NCBI GenBank assembly: GCA_905221605.1
Contig: CAJNDS010002257.1
Location: 39,779 to 103,778 of the forward strand
Direction: 5' to 3'
Length of the DNA: 64,000 nt
Source: Symbiodinium natans
Lineage: Eukaryota > Sar > Dinophyceae > Suessiales > Symbiodiniaceae
Under the pieces are notes generated by a model that saw only the letters and a program-made list of their open reading frames with translations, ran no database searches and was not told where the DNA came from. The number at the start of each line of letters is the position of its first letter. Position 1 is the stretch's first letter. The translations under genes and the position numbers were made by a program. This document shows, one piece after another, positions 53,526 to 62,255 of the stretch.

Positions 53526-54512
53526 TCACTTTGGGTGGAACTTCGCTGCTGCCCGCTGGAGGCAGTCTTTGCAGAAGGGACGATCGTAGCCCTGGGCTTC
53601 CTCCACGGACTCAACCTCGGTCACATCCTTGAGCCTTTGGCTAGCAATGGATCCTTGGCGATGCTTGCAAAGAGGCACTCCTTGCTCCACTTCCAAGTGA
53701 ATCTGGGACCGGTCCGTGAAGATGAATGCTCGAGGGGATGGCCAAACCTTGCCCGACATGCTGTTCTTTCGGGTGTAGCGGACCCACTTCGCCACCGTGC
53801 CCTGAGCCATTGCCTTGTGGATCTCGACGTCACGTAGACGGCTGACACGCCTCTGGGCTTCCTCGAAGCTGATGTTGTCCACCAAGGCCAAGAGGAGGGA
53901 CTGCCCAGTGGCAGCTCGATGGCGGCCAGCCATGCAGTGGCCCAGGACACTACCTCCTGTGAAGAGGGTTTGGCGAATGACTGGCCAAGCTTCGCGCCAC
54001 TGATCGTCCCGAGACGTCGAATCAGTGATGCTGATCTGGAGTTGCAGGGCACCCGGCAACGCCACGCCACCACGTGCTGCCACCGCCTGCTGCATCCAAT
54101 TGAGCTGAATGTCACAGCGCGGAAAGGAAGACGCTGTGTCCTCCGTAGGCAGCCCTGCCAGCCACAGGATACCACCATTCGCTCCTTCCCAGATCTTCGT
54201 AGGCCGCTGCGCCGAATTGCCACCCACCGTAGCCAGACGATCGAAGTGCACCTCCAGATTGCTCGCCCCACTCCTCCGAGGCCAGGTGTCCGCCCCTGAC
54301 TGCCCAGGGCGCTTCTCTCGAGGTCTCGTCGAACTGGGAGATGACGGCGGTGGGGTTTTTGGAGGGGTGCGCGGCCGTAGGAGTCTGCTCGGAGGCGGGC
54401 CCACAGGCTCTGCAGGAATCCGCCGCGGGGCTTCAGGCGGTGGCCTCACAGGAACTGTGCACCTTGGGGCAGGGCTTGCCAACTCTTCAACCAGAGACGG
54501 GCCCAAGGCCAT
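53526..54512 (-). CDS. Dual-specificity-phosphatase-like protein encoded in the retroelement
   Basis: 328 residues from the ATG at 54512, overlapping the recombinase-like frame by 67 nt in another frame. Residues 18-70 are Pro/Arg-rich. A Cys-phosphatase domain follows at about 100-245: a core strand ILWLAGLP, a candidate general acid in ITDSTSRDD (164-170), and the P-loop VLGHCMAGRHRAATG with Cys193 and Arg199 (an exact CX5R). Next is a helix of DSP type (EEAQRRVSRLRD). The C-terminus has CKH (282-284) and CKDC (314-317), a possible zinc site. Family knowledge: such enzymes dephosphorylate Ser/Thr/Tyr or RNA 5' ends. The substrate here is unknown. The intact loop argues for selection. Phosphatases are not standard parts of YR retroelements. 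Confidence 0.75.
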   Translation of the reverse strand: MALGPSLVEELASPAPRCTVPVRPPPEAPRRIPAEPVGPPPSRLLRPRTPPKTPPPSSPSSTRPREKRPGQSGADTWPRRSGASNLEVHFDRLATVGGNSAQRPTKIWEGANGGILWLAGLPTEDTASSFPRCDIQLNWMQQAVAARGGVALPGALQLQISITDSTSRDDQWREAWPVIRQTLFTGGSVLGHCMAGRHRAATGQSLLLALVDNISFEEAQRRVSRLRDVEIHKAMAQGTVAKWVRYTRKNSMSGKVWPSPRAFIFTDRSQIHLEVEQGVPLCKHRQGSIASQRLKDVTEVESVEEAQGYDRPFCKDCLQRAAAKFHPK

Positions 54513-55561
54513 CCAGAGCAAAAGACCGCCGGCACCGCAAAGTCGAAGCCTGCACGATTGCCGCGCTGCTTCCCTCGACTGCAGTGGAAGTGGAAGGTCG
54601 ATCTGGAGAGGCGCATTGGGGATGCCCGCCGCAAGTGTTCAAACCGCAAACACCCCGTCATGCAGCACCAAAGCCCCACCAGAGCACGCCACAGAGGGTT
54701 GTTGGCCTGATACATGTCCTGCACTGCTTGCTCCAGGATAGGTACCATTGTTGGCACCAGCACCGCCGCCTGCTTGGGCTCCTTTTGGGGGTTCTGGCGG
54801 AAGTCGTAACCTCCCAACTCGAGGCCCAAGGTGCCCGTTTTGGCTAGCCACTTCAGGCCGGCCAAGGCCCGCGACTGTGCTTTGGTCCCACCAAAGAGAA
54901 AGGCGTCCACATCGACTGCTCCTGGCGGAAAGCGGCGACCTCGTTCAAACATATGGACCTGGAGTTCGCCGAAAGTGAGAAGTGCCCCCTTCAGTGTAGG
55001 CCGCTCTGTGACGAGGATCTTCCCCGTGGCCCGACGCCTCAGAGCTGCACGCCACTCCTGCTCCAACTGGGCCGTGATTTCCCCAGCCGGCTTCATGGCC
55101 CCCAATTGATACAGTGCCTCTGCTAGCTCGTCAGCGAACTCCTCCGCCAGACTGACCTGACTTTGGGCCTGGGGGGGATCTCGATGAGCACAGCTACGAA
55201 ACAATCGCCCCTTGGCCGCCACTCTCTTGAGGAAGGTAGTCGGCCTCCGTGCCACCTGCGCTGCCAGGTTGCTCGAACCCACCGGCGCATCCAAGGCAGA
55301 CGCCACTGCTCCAAAGAGAGAGCCTGATGCCTCAGATCGAATGGTTGCCCACTCTTCTGCAATCAGGGTTCCTCCCGTAGCGCGTGCCTCCTCATAGCTA
55401 GCGAACGCAAATGCAAAGTCAGTGTCATTCGCGTAGCCATGTTGGGTGCGCCACCGAGACGCATACTGGGTGGCATACTCGTCAAGGGCCGTGTATGCTG
55501 CTTCAGGCGCAGAGTCTGCTGCCAAGGATTCGGCTGCATAGACCCCGAGAGATCCCGGCAT
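54446..55561 (-). CDS. Tyrosine-recombinase-like protein, C-terminal catalytic box missing
   Basis: 371 residues from the ATG at 55561. The frame stays open further upstream, but there it shadows the CxxC ORF. The N-terminal half is helical (EEFADELAEALYQLGAMKPA, EQEWRAALRRRAT). Residues about 280-345 (ALVGLWCCMTGCLRFEHLRR, then FHFHCSRGKQRG) match the first catalytic region of tyrosine recombinases, with R306 as candidate first Arg and a Lys in the RGKQ turn. The frame stops at 54446, before the HxxR box and the nucleophilic Tyr that should follow. A spliced exon, frameshift or genuine loss could explain this. Expected role: inserting the circular DNA form. Confidence 0.55.
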   Translation of the reverse strand: MPGSLGVYAAESLAADSAPEAAYTALDEYATQYASRWRTQHGYANDTDFAFAFASYEEARATGGTLIAEEWATIRSEASGSLFGAVASALDAPVGSSNLAAQVARRPTTFLKRVAAKGRLFRSCAHRDPPQAQSQVSLAEEFADELAEALYQLGAMKPAGEITAQLEQEWRAALRRRATGKILVTERPTLKGALLTFGELQVHMFERGRRFPPGAVDVDAFLFGGTKAQSRALAGLKWLAKTGTLGLELGGYDFRQNPQKEPKQAAVLVPTMVPILEQAVQDMYQANNPLWRALVGLWCCMTGCLRFEHLRRASPMRLSRSTFHFHCSRGKQRGNRAGFDFAVPAVFCSGWPWARLWLKSWQALPQGAQFL

Positions 55562-55883
55562 GGTAAGCAAGACCAGCCCTAAGCCCAATGCTTGAAGCCC
55601 AAAGCTCAGGTGGACCCTCAGACCATGAGATGCTCCCGAACAGCGAAACAAAGAACTTGAACACAGACTGCAAAATTTCCCCAGGGTCCTCGCCGAACTC
55701 GCCCAGCCTGACCACTCCGAGCGACGACCTGAGCATTTCAGTGATGCAAACAGGGTAACTCCCTGCCGCTCACAAGAAAATGGCGCTTGCGGGGTCACTC
55801 CCCGCCCATTACACATGTGCATTTGTGGGTACCGCAAAATTGGAGGTCCGCCCCGGATCCCCACACTCGACTCAAGTCTCCTC

Positions 55884-56831
55884 TCAGTCGCTCTCACTCC
55901 CAGAGCCACTGTCGGACAGGGGCCGTGACGCCATGGCCACCCGTGCCTGCAAGCAATCACGGCACATTGCTGACTGCAAGATCTGGTGCACGAAATCCCC
56001 TGAGCCCCCGCAGTCCACACAGACCGCAGGCATAGACCGGCCCGCGGGGTCTGCCGCCCATCGTAGCCAAAGCAGCATAGACCGATGGGCTTTGTGCACT
56101 TCATTGGCCCGTGCCTGGTTGGGCGTGGGCTCTGGGAGTAAGAGTGGATCGCGCCAGGCCCGTTGTCCCTGCTGCCAGGTTCGCCAAGCCCGAAACACAT
56201 CGTCCACAGAGGGATGGTCTGCGCCGTGGAGGTCGTTGATCTCGGCCTGATAGAGCACACGCGCAAATGTAGCAGTGAGCATATCCTGCAGCTCCAAGCC
56301 CGAGCTAGCATCCCACAGCCTGTCCTCTGCAAGAACTTCTCGGCAACGATCGTAGGCGGCAAAGGCCACCGCTGGCCCCAACTCAGGCTCCTCCACGATG
56401 GCTGCACTCTTGGACCAGGGGCCAAGGAAGGGGAATTGGTAACCACCTCTGGCTCGCCCGCATCGATCACACCCAGCCTGGGTACAGACAATCCGGCGCA
56501 CCGGAACCTTGGAACCCAAGAAGTCAAAGTCTGTAATCGATGGGGAGGGTGCCGGTAGGTGTGTAATCTCAGCAACCCGACTCCAGATGGACCACAACTC
56601 ATCCTGACGGCCCTGACGTGCCAGATCAGACATGTAGGCGCGGAAGTCCAACCAGTTCGCGGGAGCCAAGGTCGGCAAATTTGTGTGAATGACTGTAGGC
56701 TCATCATCCATTCCGACACAGGGATCACTTCCCTGGGAGAAAAGAAATGTTCCAGCTTGCCAGTTTGGCTCTAGCCAAGTCTTAAGCCAAAATGTAGCAA
56801 GCCGGTACATTGCATCCTCAAAATGAAACAT
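55884..56831 (-). CDS. ORF1: CxxC-containing protein of unknown function starting inside repeat A1
   Basis: 315 residues from the ATG at 56831, which lies within A1; the first ~33 codons are therefore also present in A2. Two cysteine pairs near residues 115-125 (CTQAGCDRCG) and about 271-295 (CVDCGG ... CRDC) suggest zinc binding. The middle is an ordinary helical protein with many Trp and Arg residues (FRAWRTWQQGQRAWRD). The tail is acidic and Ser-rich (SDSGSGSESD). I do not recognise a family. It is the first frame of the element, where a capsid-type or RNA-binding protein would be expected, but the clear Gag-like zinc-finger protein lies further on. Confidence 0.6.
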   Translation of the reverse strand: MFHFEDAMYRLATFWLKTWLEPNWQAGTFLFSQGSDPCVGMDDEPTVIHTNLPTLAPANWLDFRAYMSDLARQGRQDELWSIWSRVAEITHLPAPSPSITDFDFLGSKVPVRRIVCTQAGCDRCGRARGGYQFPFLGPWSKSAAIVEEPELGPAVAFAAYDRCREVLAEDRLWDASSGLELQDMLTATFARVLYQAEINDLHGADHPSVDDVFRAWRTWQQGQRAWRDPLLLPEPTPNQARANEVHKAHRSMLLWLRWAADPAGRSMPAVCVDCGGSGDFVHQILQSAMCRDCLQARVAMASRPLSDSGSGSESD

Positions 56832-56867
56832 GCACACCCAAGGCCTGCCTAACTCAATGCATGTGCA
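56734..56867 (-). repeat. Split direct repeat A1 (5' end of element)
   Basis: 134 bp, identical on reading to 47777-47910. It ends GCATGTGCA; outside, the sequence changes to TTTCCTGATG. It contains the start codon of ORF1. Confidence 0.95.
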
Positions 56868-57666
56868 TTTCCTGATGAATATAATTCTATTCTGAATTAT
56901 ACGGACTGGAGGTCAGGGCTGAGTTTTGGTGCAGTCAACTTTTTTGTTGGTGAACTAGCCTTTCAAGGCGATACTTAAAACTACTCAACCCCAAATCCCC
57001 TGTGTTTTGTCGCCATTGAATCTAGAGGTGGCGGCTGTCGCAGGATGCAGGCCTTTGGGAGGGTTTAGGTGGCACTCCACGGGGTTGCTTGCCATCACAA
57101 AAAACAAGCCACACGATCTCCTTTTCTATTCATCCTGGATCTGTGTGCGGCCCTCACCCTCGAACCTCACCAGCCGCTGTACAAAAACCGAACCCCGAAC
57201 GAAACCTTGCGCTCGAAACCCTGGTTGCGAAACCCTAAGCCCAAAAACCCTAAACCCTAGACCCCTAAACCCCTAAACCCCTAAGCCCCTAAGCTCTAAG
57301 CCCCTAAGCCCCTAAGCCCCTAAGCCCTAAGCCCTAAACCCTTAAACCCTAAACCCTAAACCCTTGGGGCCCGTGCGAACTCTCGGCCGCTTGTGAACTT
57401 CTGGTGCTGGCGTTCTACGAGGCCGCCCAGCTCTTGCCTGCAAAGGTAAGGGTTTTAGTTTAGGGTTTAGGGTTTAGGGTTTAGGGTTTAGGGGGTTAAA
57501 GGCTAAGGGTTTGAGACCATGGTCCGTAGTTGAGTCTCCAAAACTGGAACCCCGTAGTGTGGCTTCTTTTGTAAGTTCTCATTGCCAAGTGGAAAGTTTA
57601 GCCCCTTGCTGGCGCTATCTAGTTTCCTCTTCTAGTGTAAACAAGGGTGCCCTATGTTGTTTCATG

Positions 57667-57729
57667 AACCCTAAACCCTAAACCCTAAACCCTAAACCCT
57701 AAACCCTAAACCCTAAACCCTAAACCCTT
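57667..57729 (-). repeat. Interstitial telomeric tract, CCCTAAA
   Basis: Nine uniform heptamers. Confidence 0.95.
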
Positions 57730-59990
57730 AATGGCAGTTGTATGGGAACCTGAGCCCCTTCCCCAAAAGCATAGCGGTCATTTACCTTCTGTAGTTTCAG
57801 GGCAACAAGAACTCTTCCCTCAGAATGTCGACCGGACTGTGGGAACAGTCGAGGATAGGGTCTTGGGGTTTAGGGTTTGGGGTCCAGGGAGGTGAGGCTG
57901 TTGCGATCCAGAGGCCCTTCTAGGCAAGCGTGAACCTTGCTAAGCCGGGCTGTCGCTCCAGCATGGCTGCATGATGGCCCTCGTAGAAATGGGCGGCTTC
58001 GGGTCTCCAGGACGATGGGTTTTTTGGTATGGCCGTGTAGGGTCCCTTCTTGCGGAAGGCATTGTGGGGCACGTATGAGAACACAGGAAACGCTCTTCGG
58101 AGACCAGGGCTGTCAAGAGTCAAGACTGAGAGGACATTCGTGTCCCTAGTTTTCGTTGATCCATCCGACCGCGATGTCAAGACCAGAGATGTTGGGAGAT
58201 CCGGATCATCTGGTCGCAGAGTGTGTAGGGTTTAGGGATTTGGGAATTAGATCGAGGGCATTGCGCGTAGGGTATTGATCTGCTGGCTGGAGCCGAGCAG
58301 CTGTTGGCATCGGATTTGTCACAGATTCTCAAAATCCAGGGACGACATGCTTGGAGGGAGTCTTTCAGGAGAAAACCCTGAACTTTAAACCCTGACTCGA
58401 AACTGACCGACTAGCCCTGGTCTGGGCTGCCGACGTTAGGTTCACAAACCACGCTGGCCGGGAGGTGTAGAGATAGTATGCCAATGCTGCCAGCACCACG
58501 AGCCAGAAAATCCTTAGCACATGGACAACTGAGTCAACCGAGTGCTCAAAGCTACAAGATTCAACTTCGACTTCCAAGGTTCTCAAAAGACGAGCTGGTA
58601 GGGACGATGGGACTGGGTTTGGGGTTGAAGGGTCACCCCCCCCGAAGCCTTTAAACAAAAAACCCTGAAAGTTTACGAACATAAGGGAACCCTCGAATAG
58701 TGGGATTCCCTCCTTACACGGTCCTTGCGGTGGGTTTTGGAGGGAAGGGGGGGTCAGCACACATATACATATGCATATATGTATAACTGCACACACACAC
58801 ACACACCTTGACCTGACACATTTTTAGCCCCCCCCCCCCAACCCCCCTTCGAAATCTAAGCGCCAGGCAGGCGAGTGGAGAGAACGCTCTCCTGGGAATT
58901 CAGGATCGCTTTCAGGGAGGAGTTCCCGATTGGGGAATACGGGCAAAGAAGGGACATCCCAAGTCAAGAACAGAGTGGTTAAGGGTTTAGGATATGTGGC
59001 TTCATTAAGGGTAGGTAGTGTATAGAAGAAGAATATGGGGGAAATACTGCCCATCTGAAAGTTTCTGCAGCCTAAACGCCCTTGAACATATCGACTGCAT
59101 GACCCCAACCCTCAATTCCAAGACACGAGGCCGCAAATCGTTGAGGGTTTCGGGTTTCAGGTCGAGGGCTCTGTAGGCTTGGGGGATTCAGGGCGTCGGT
59201 GCTTGGGATTCGGCGCTTTCAGGGTTTCCGAGATGGAGATGGAAATGCACAGAGCGGCAAGGGCGCAACCCCCATCCCCCCCTTCGCCCCCCCTGCTTCC
59301 CAAAATAAACGAAGAAACGGCCTCAACAAGCTGGGAAGCCAGCCTACAACCATCAAAACAAAAAGAACTGAGAAACAACCCCAAAACCCAAACCCTAAAC
59401 CCTAAACCCCAAACCCTAAACCCTAAACCCTAAACCATCGTCCACTGGTTGTGAAGGTGCAGCCAGTGGAAGCTTGGGGCAGGCTTCGGAGGGATGCTGG
59501 GGTTTTAGAGCTTCAGGGGCTTCAACCGAATGACATGGTATTGTCGTCATGGTTCTCTTACTCTTACTTCTCCAATAACCAAGGGTAAAAAAGGTTAACT
59601 TTAATATTCCTACTAAATGAGGTAATGAGGAAACCCAAAAAAGTTTAAAGTTCAACTAAAGGCGAAGCAAGTACTACTTCCTTCCATTGTCATTCTTATG
59701 ATTGCTGCTTTCACTATCATCGTCATCAGGCTTTTCTATTCCACCCCCCCCCAAACCCCGGGGCTTCTTCTATTTTACCCTAAACCCTAAACCCTAAACC
59801 CTAAACCCTAAACTCTAAACCCTAAACCCTAAACTCTTAACCCTAAACCCTAGACCCTAACCCGAAAACCCCAAGGCCTAATCGTAGACCGAGGCTCTGA
59901 AGCCTGCTGGTGGCGGTGAGCGCTCTCCTTTTCCAGCTCTTCGCTCAGAGGGATCAACCTCGCCCCAGCATTCTTGGGAGACTTGATTTG

Positions 59991-60117
59991 CGTTTGGGGT
60001 TTGGGGTTTGGGGTTTGGGGTTTGGGGTTTGGGGTTTGGGGTTTGGGGTTTGGGGTTTGGGGTTTGGGGTTTGGGGTTTGGGGTTTGGGGTTTGGGGCTT
60101 GGGGCTTAGGGCTTAGG
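59991..60117 (+). repeat. TTTGGGG heptamer block
   Basis: About 15 uniform TTTGGGG units, ending in CTTGGGG and CTTAGGG. It is a homogeneous telomere variant. Confidence 0.95.
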
Positions 60118-60195
60118 GTTGCGTTGGGGGTTTTGGGTCAGGGTAGTCTTCAAGACTTCTAAGCAAGGCTAGGAATGGCTCCGGCAATGCCGGAA

Positions 60196-60367
60196 GCCCT
60201 AAACCCTAAACCCTAAACCCTAAACCCTAAACCCTAAACCCTAAACCCTAAACCCTAAACCCTAAACCCTAAACCCTAAACCCTAAGGCCCCAAACCCTA
60301 AGGCCCCAAAATTTAAACCTAAACCCTAAACCCTAAACCCTAAACCCTAAAGCCCCAAACCCTAAAG
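60196..60367 (-). repeat. Interstitial telomeric tract, CCCTAAA
   Basis: About 13 uniform heptamers, then GCCCCAAA interruptions at 60286-60315 and a second short run. Confidence 0.95.
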
Positions 60368-60483
60368 CCGCAAGAGCCCCGAAGCAAGTGCCGTCCAAGC
60401 TGCCCCGCCACCTCCCTGCGCAGCGCTGACCGTGCGGGCTCGACGGAGGGGGGCCACAGGCGTGGAGGGCCAGTCCTAGGTTA

Positions 60484-60612
60484 GGGTTTAGGGTTTAGGG
60501 TTTAGGGTTTAGGGTTTAGGGTTTAGGGTTTAGGGTTTAGGGTTTAGGGTTTAGGGTTTAGGGTTTAGGGTTTAGGGTTTAGGGTTTAGGGTTTAGGGTT
60601 TAGGGTTTAGGG
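60484..60612 (+). repeat. Interstitial telomeric tract, TTTAGGG
   Basis: About 18 uniform heptamers leading directly into cassette E. Confidence 0.95.
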
Positions 60613-61180
60613 TTCAGCACTCCGGGTCGAGCAGTTTTATGGTAAAGCTTTATTTACGGCTTGGAGAAAACACCCACCCACCCAGAGCATCCCACTACAT
60701 TGAATTGAGAAAGCCAAAAACGGCCAAATTCTGAAAATAAAGCGGCCAAATTCTGAAGCGGCCAAATTCTGAAAATAAAGCGGCCAAATTCTGAAAATAA
60801 AACGGCCAAATTCTGAAAACAAAGCGGCCAAATTCTGAAAATAAAACGGCCAAATTCTGAAAATAAAGCGGCCGAATTCTGAAAATAAAGCGGCCAATTT
60901 CTGAAAATAAAGTGGCCAAATTCTGAAAAACAAAGCGGCCAAATTCTGAAATTAAAACGGCAAAATTCTGAAAATAAAGCGGCCAAATTCTGAAAATAAA
61001 GCGGCCAAATTCTGAAGCGGCCAAATTCTGAAAATAAAGCGGCCAAATTCTGAAAATAAAGCGGCCAAATTATGAAAATAAAGCGGCCAAATTCTGGAAA
61101 TAAAACGGCCAAATTCTGAAAATAAAGCGGCCAAATTCTGAAAATACAATTAAGGTTTAAATACATATGGTAGAGAGGGT
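60611..61180 (+). repeat. Variable-core cassette E
   Basis: Leader GGTTCAGCACTCCGGGTCGA, then CCCACCCACCCAGAGCATCC and an ACATTGAATTGAGAAA end. A fourth unrelated core (60715-61145) follows, then the trailer GGTTTAAATACATATGGTAG and AGAGAGG into TTTAGGG variants. Same architecture as A-D. Confidence 0.8.
60715..61145 (+). repeat. Core minisatellite of cassette E, 22-bp unit
   Basis: About 20 units of GCGGCCAAATTCTGAAAA plus TAAA; shortened units lie near 60757 and 61016. On the minus strand it reads as a Phe-rich open frame, which is an artefact. Confidence 0.9.
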
Positions 61181-62105
61181 TTAGGGTTTAAGGGTTAAGG
61201 GTTTAGGGTTTAGGGTTTTAGGGATCCAGGGTTAGCGTTGAGGGGTCTTGCTTTTCAGTGGAGCGTTTTGGGGTTCAGGGGTTAGGAGGTGATTCGGCAT
61301 ACACACTTAGGGCTTAGCGAGTCGGCTCTGTTAGGGTTGTTGGGGCATGAAGAATAGAGTGCTCTAACCCTAAACCCTAAACCCTAAACCCTAAACCCTA
61401 AACCCTAAACCCTAAACCCTAAACCCTAAACCCTAAACCCTAAACCCTCCTTAGGAGTCTTTGGCTGCAGGGGTTTAGGGGTTGGGGTTTGGGCTTTGCT
61501 TTGTGAGAGGCCGACCGACCCCAAAGGGCTCCAAACCCCAAACCCCAAACCCCAAACCCCAAACCCCAAACCCCAAACCCCAAACCCCAAACCCCAAACC
61601 CCAAACCCTAAACCCTAAACCCTAAACCCTACTTTCAAACCTTTGCCAGGGCTTAGAGGAGCCTTGGAACCCTTCAAGGTTGGGAAGCTAAGTTGGTGCA
61701 TGTGCCCTTTTGACGTACCGAATTCCCAAAAGTCCCGACTAGGAAACAGTACGTTGTCCTTCCCAGATCGCGACTCACTCGGCCTCCTTCTCAAAGCCGA
61801 GTAGAATTGTTGAGGGTGCCCAAGGATCTCAAGGAGCTCCTAGTAATTCATGATTTTCTGAAATAATATGAATTACAATAATACGAAGAACAGTAATATC
61901 AAATTAATAAATTAATCTTATTAAAAGTCGCCCGGGTAAGACAGCCTTTTTCATGAAGAACTGGCGAGTAGTGCTGCGAAGAGGCGCTTCGAGAGGGGTT
62001 TTTGGGAGAAGGATGTACGACTGGGCGTGTGCGGGATTCCCTCGCGCTGTTTCGCGTGTGAACGAACAGCTCCAGAACTGAAATCTACTCTCTGCACCCT
62101 AAACC
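61181..62105. other. Non-coding stretch with CCCTAAA and CCCCAAA blocks
   Basis: A CCCTAAA tract (61366-61448) and a homogeneous CCCCAAA block (61543-61605) passing into CCCTAAA (to 61628). Bases 61855-61925 are AT-rich. No gene is supported. Confidence 0.6.
61543..61628 (-). repeat. CCCCAAA block joined to CCCTAAA
   Basis: About nine CCCCAAA units followed by three CCCTAAA units. It is the complement-type counterpart of the TTTGGGG block at 59991. Confidence 0.95.
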
Positions 62106-62199
62106 TGGGGATGTTCCCCCTTATACTGACAGTCCATAATAGGGATTATAATACAATAATTCTTATTAAGGACTCTTAGTATGAGGGGGGACATCCCAG
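62106..62199 (+). mobile_element. MITE-like family M2 copy
   Basis: GGGATGTTCCCCCTTATACT at the left and TATGAGGGGGGACATCCC at the right, an inverted pair. The centre (CCATAATAGGGATTATAATA) is also partly palindromic. Confidence 0.75.
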
Positions 62200-62222
62200 T
62201 CCAAGCCCTGGAATCCTCCCAG

Positions 62223-62255
<33 letters not shown>

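Larger units (their letters stand above)
47467..56867 (-). mobile_element. Tyrosine-recombinase-type (DIRS/Ngaro/PAT-like) retrotransposon with split direct repeats
   Basis: Read on the minus strand the order is A1 (56867-56734), five open frames, B1 (48121-47911), A2 (47910-47777), a 99-bp spacer, and B2 (47677-47467). The A copies (134 bp) and B copies (211 bp) read as identical, and B1 abuts A2 directly. This split-direct-repeat plan is characteristic of Ngaro/PAT-type elements, which pass through a circular DNA. The ORFs include a Gag-like zinc-finger protein, reverse transcriptase with RNase H, and a recombinase-like protein. Identity of the repeats implies recent insertion. Odd points: a phosphatase ORF, recombinase upstream of RT, and a methyltransferase-like domain fused ahead of RT. 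No clear target duplication is visible. Confidence 0.88.
56868..60195. other. Right flank of the retroelement; non-coding repeat-rich stretch
   Basis: Holds CCCTAAA and CCCTAAG variants (57232-57364), a short TTTAGGG tract (57448-57496), CCCTAAA tracts (57667-57729, 59389-59436, 59780-59870), a CA repeat (58788-58805) and a TTTGGGG block (59991-60117). Open frames such as 58802-58365 minus include a hydrophobic segment, but nothing supports a gene. Confidence 0.55.

Noticed and set aside
55562-56728. Upstream extension of the recombinase frame to 56728
   Set aside because: This part is the shadow of ORF1 in another frame (Arg/Ser/Pro-rich), and 56728 is a GTG; the ATG at 55561 is preferred.
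58365-58802. 145-codon minus-strand frame with a hydrophobic segment
   Set aside because: Its N-terminal part runs through microsatellite and telomere-variant DNA; no domain and no second support.
60637-61166. Phe-rich minus-strand frames in cassette E
   Set aside because: Produced by the 22-bp array read in rotating frames; no start context or domain.
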